Shown here in pieces: positions 22,260 through 22,368 of a stretch of DNA of 22,368 nt (the stretch's first letter is position 1; every line of letters starts with the position of its first letter). The DNA is from Candidatus Methanoperedentaceae archaeon (GTDB lineage Archaea > Halobacteriota > Methanosarcinia > Methanosarcinales > Methanoperedenaceae): NCBI GenBank assembly GCA_027371625.1, contig DAHXMQ010000289.1:1-22368 (forward strand), in the 5' to 3' direction. The translations under genes were made by a program, and so were the position numbers. The notes under the pieces are model-generated. The model had not been told where the DNA came from. It saw nothing but the letters and a program-made list of their open reading frames with translations, and did no database searches.

Positions 22260-22368
22260 GAAGGAGAAAGCCCTTGATATAGTCAAGCCAACGGAACTTG
22301 CTGAAAAGATAGGAGCGGTCAACACCATAGATTTTAAAAAAGGAATCTTGGGATATAACACCGACGGT
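22260..22368 (+). repeat. Inverted repeat, copy 2 (partial aroE at window end)
   Basis: An exact inverted copy of 21884-21992 runs to the last base of the window, so its full length is unknown. In the aroE frame it reads KEKALDIVKPTELAEK onwards through NTDG without a start codon: upstream the frame runs back to a TAA at 22222-22224 with no aroE N-terminus. Zero divergence points to a very recent duplication or to a fold-back assembly or amplification artefact. Confidence 0.9.

Noticed and set aside
22260..22368. A second functional aroE gene starting at the window end
   Set aside because: The copy lacks the N-terminus and start codon, and is identical to the internal segment of the first copy.
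1..22368. CRISPR arrays, insertion sequences, integrase attachment sites or rRNA genes
   Set aside because: I saw no spaced direct repeats, transposase-like proteins or rRNA sequence. tRNA-Ser has no visible integrated element or duplicated 3' end beside it.

Overview
The window looks like chromosomal DNA from a methane-metabolising archaeon that also makes menaquinone. A methanogenesis marker protein 8 (DUF2099) gene lies next to two futalosine-pathway menaquinone genes (mqnB, mqnD). Also present are a siroheme-dependent heme synthesis gene (ahbC-like), a MJ1226-type P-type proton ATPase, a DUF99 protein and TATA-box promoters with short or absent leaders. This combination fits a Methanosarcinales relative such as Candidatus Methanoperedens (ANME-2d). 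That placement is inferred from gene content; no phylogeny was run.

Layout. (1) 1-2171: a small zinc-ribbon gene, then, convergent to it, a two-gene AT-rich unit encoding a DUF3696-type AAA/ABC-like ATPase and a PIN-fold nuclease. (2) 2212-4981: mqnB-mqnD on the minus strand. Diverging from a shared TATA region is a small gene broken by a one-base frameshift at a C6 run, followed by methanogenesis marker 8. (3) 5000-13583: an ion and stress block with a DUF1646 membrane protein, a tandem universal stress protein, an NhaP/Kef-type antiporter, a P3A proton ATPase, a small MscS channel and a YHS-fused copper P1B ATPase. (4) 13587-14858: a MurG/UGT-like glycosyltransferase and tRNA-Ser(UGA). (5) 14965-16274: a four-gene sulfur-relay operon, three DsrE/F/H-fold proteins plus TusA. 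(6) 16271-18785: a DUF99 protein, a membrane-anchored zinc ribbon, a stand-alone Lrp/AsnC effector (RAM) domain and the AhbC-like radical SAM enzyme. (7) 18838-20029: a degenerate HesB/IscA-like protein, a PrsW-like membrane protein and a small beta-rich protein. (8) 20070-22183: tyrA and aroE, overlapping by four bases. (9) The last 109 bases (22260-22368) are an exact inverted copy of an internal aroE segment.

How the genes fit together. mqnB/mqnD feed menaquinone synthesis, aroE/tyrA belong to the shikimate-tyrosine branch, and AhbC belongs to the siroheme-to-heme route; a menaquinone- and cytochrome-rich respiratory chain would need all three. The DsrEFH-TusA operon probably carries persulfide sulfur. 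The transporters and stress protein suggest control of proton, sodium, osmotic and copper load.

The best candidate for an undescribed system is the ATPase-PIN pair at 351-2171, which resembles two-component ATPase-nuclease immune modules in layout. Other points worth checking are the terminal inverted repeat, the C6-run frameshift, an 8-4-8 palindrome in the ahbC promoter, and the copper ATPase without a heavy-metal-binding domain and with HV in place of HP. No CRISPR array, insertion sequence or rRNA was seen, and no stretch longer than 300 bases lacks a gene.
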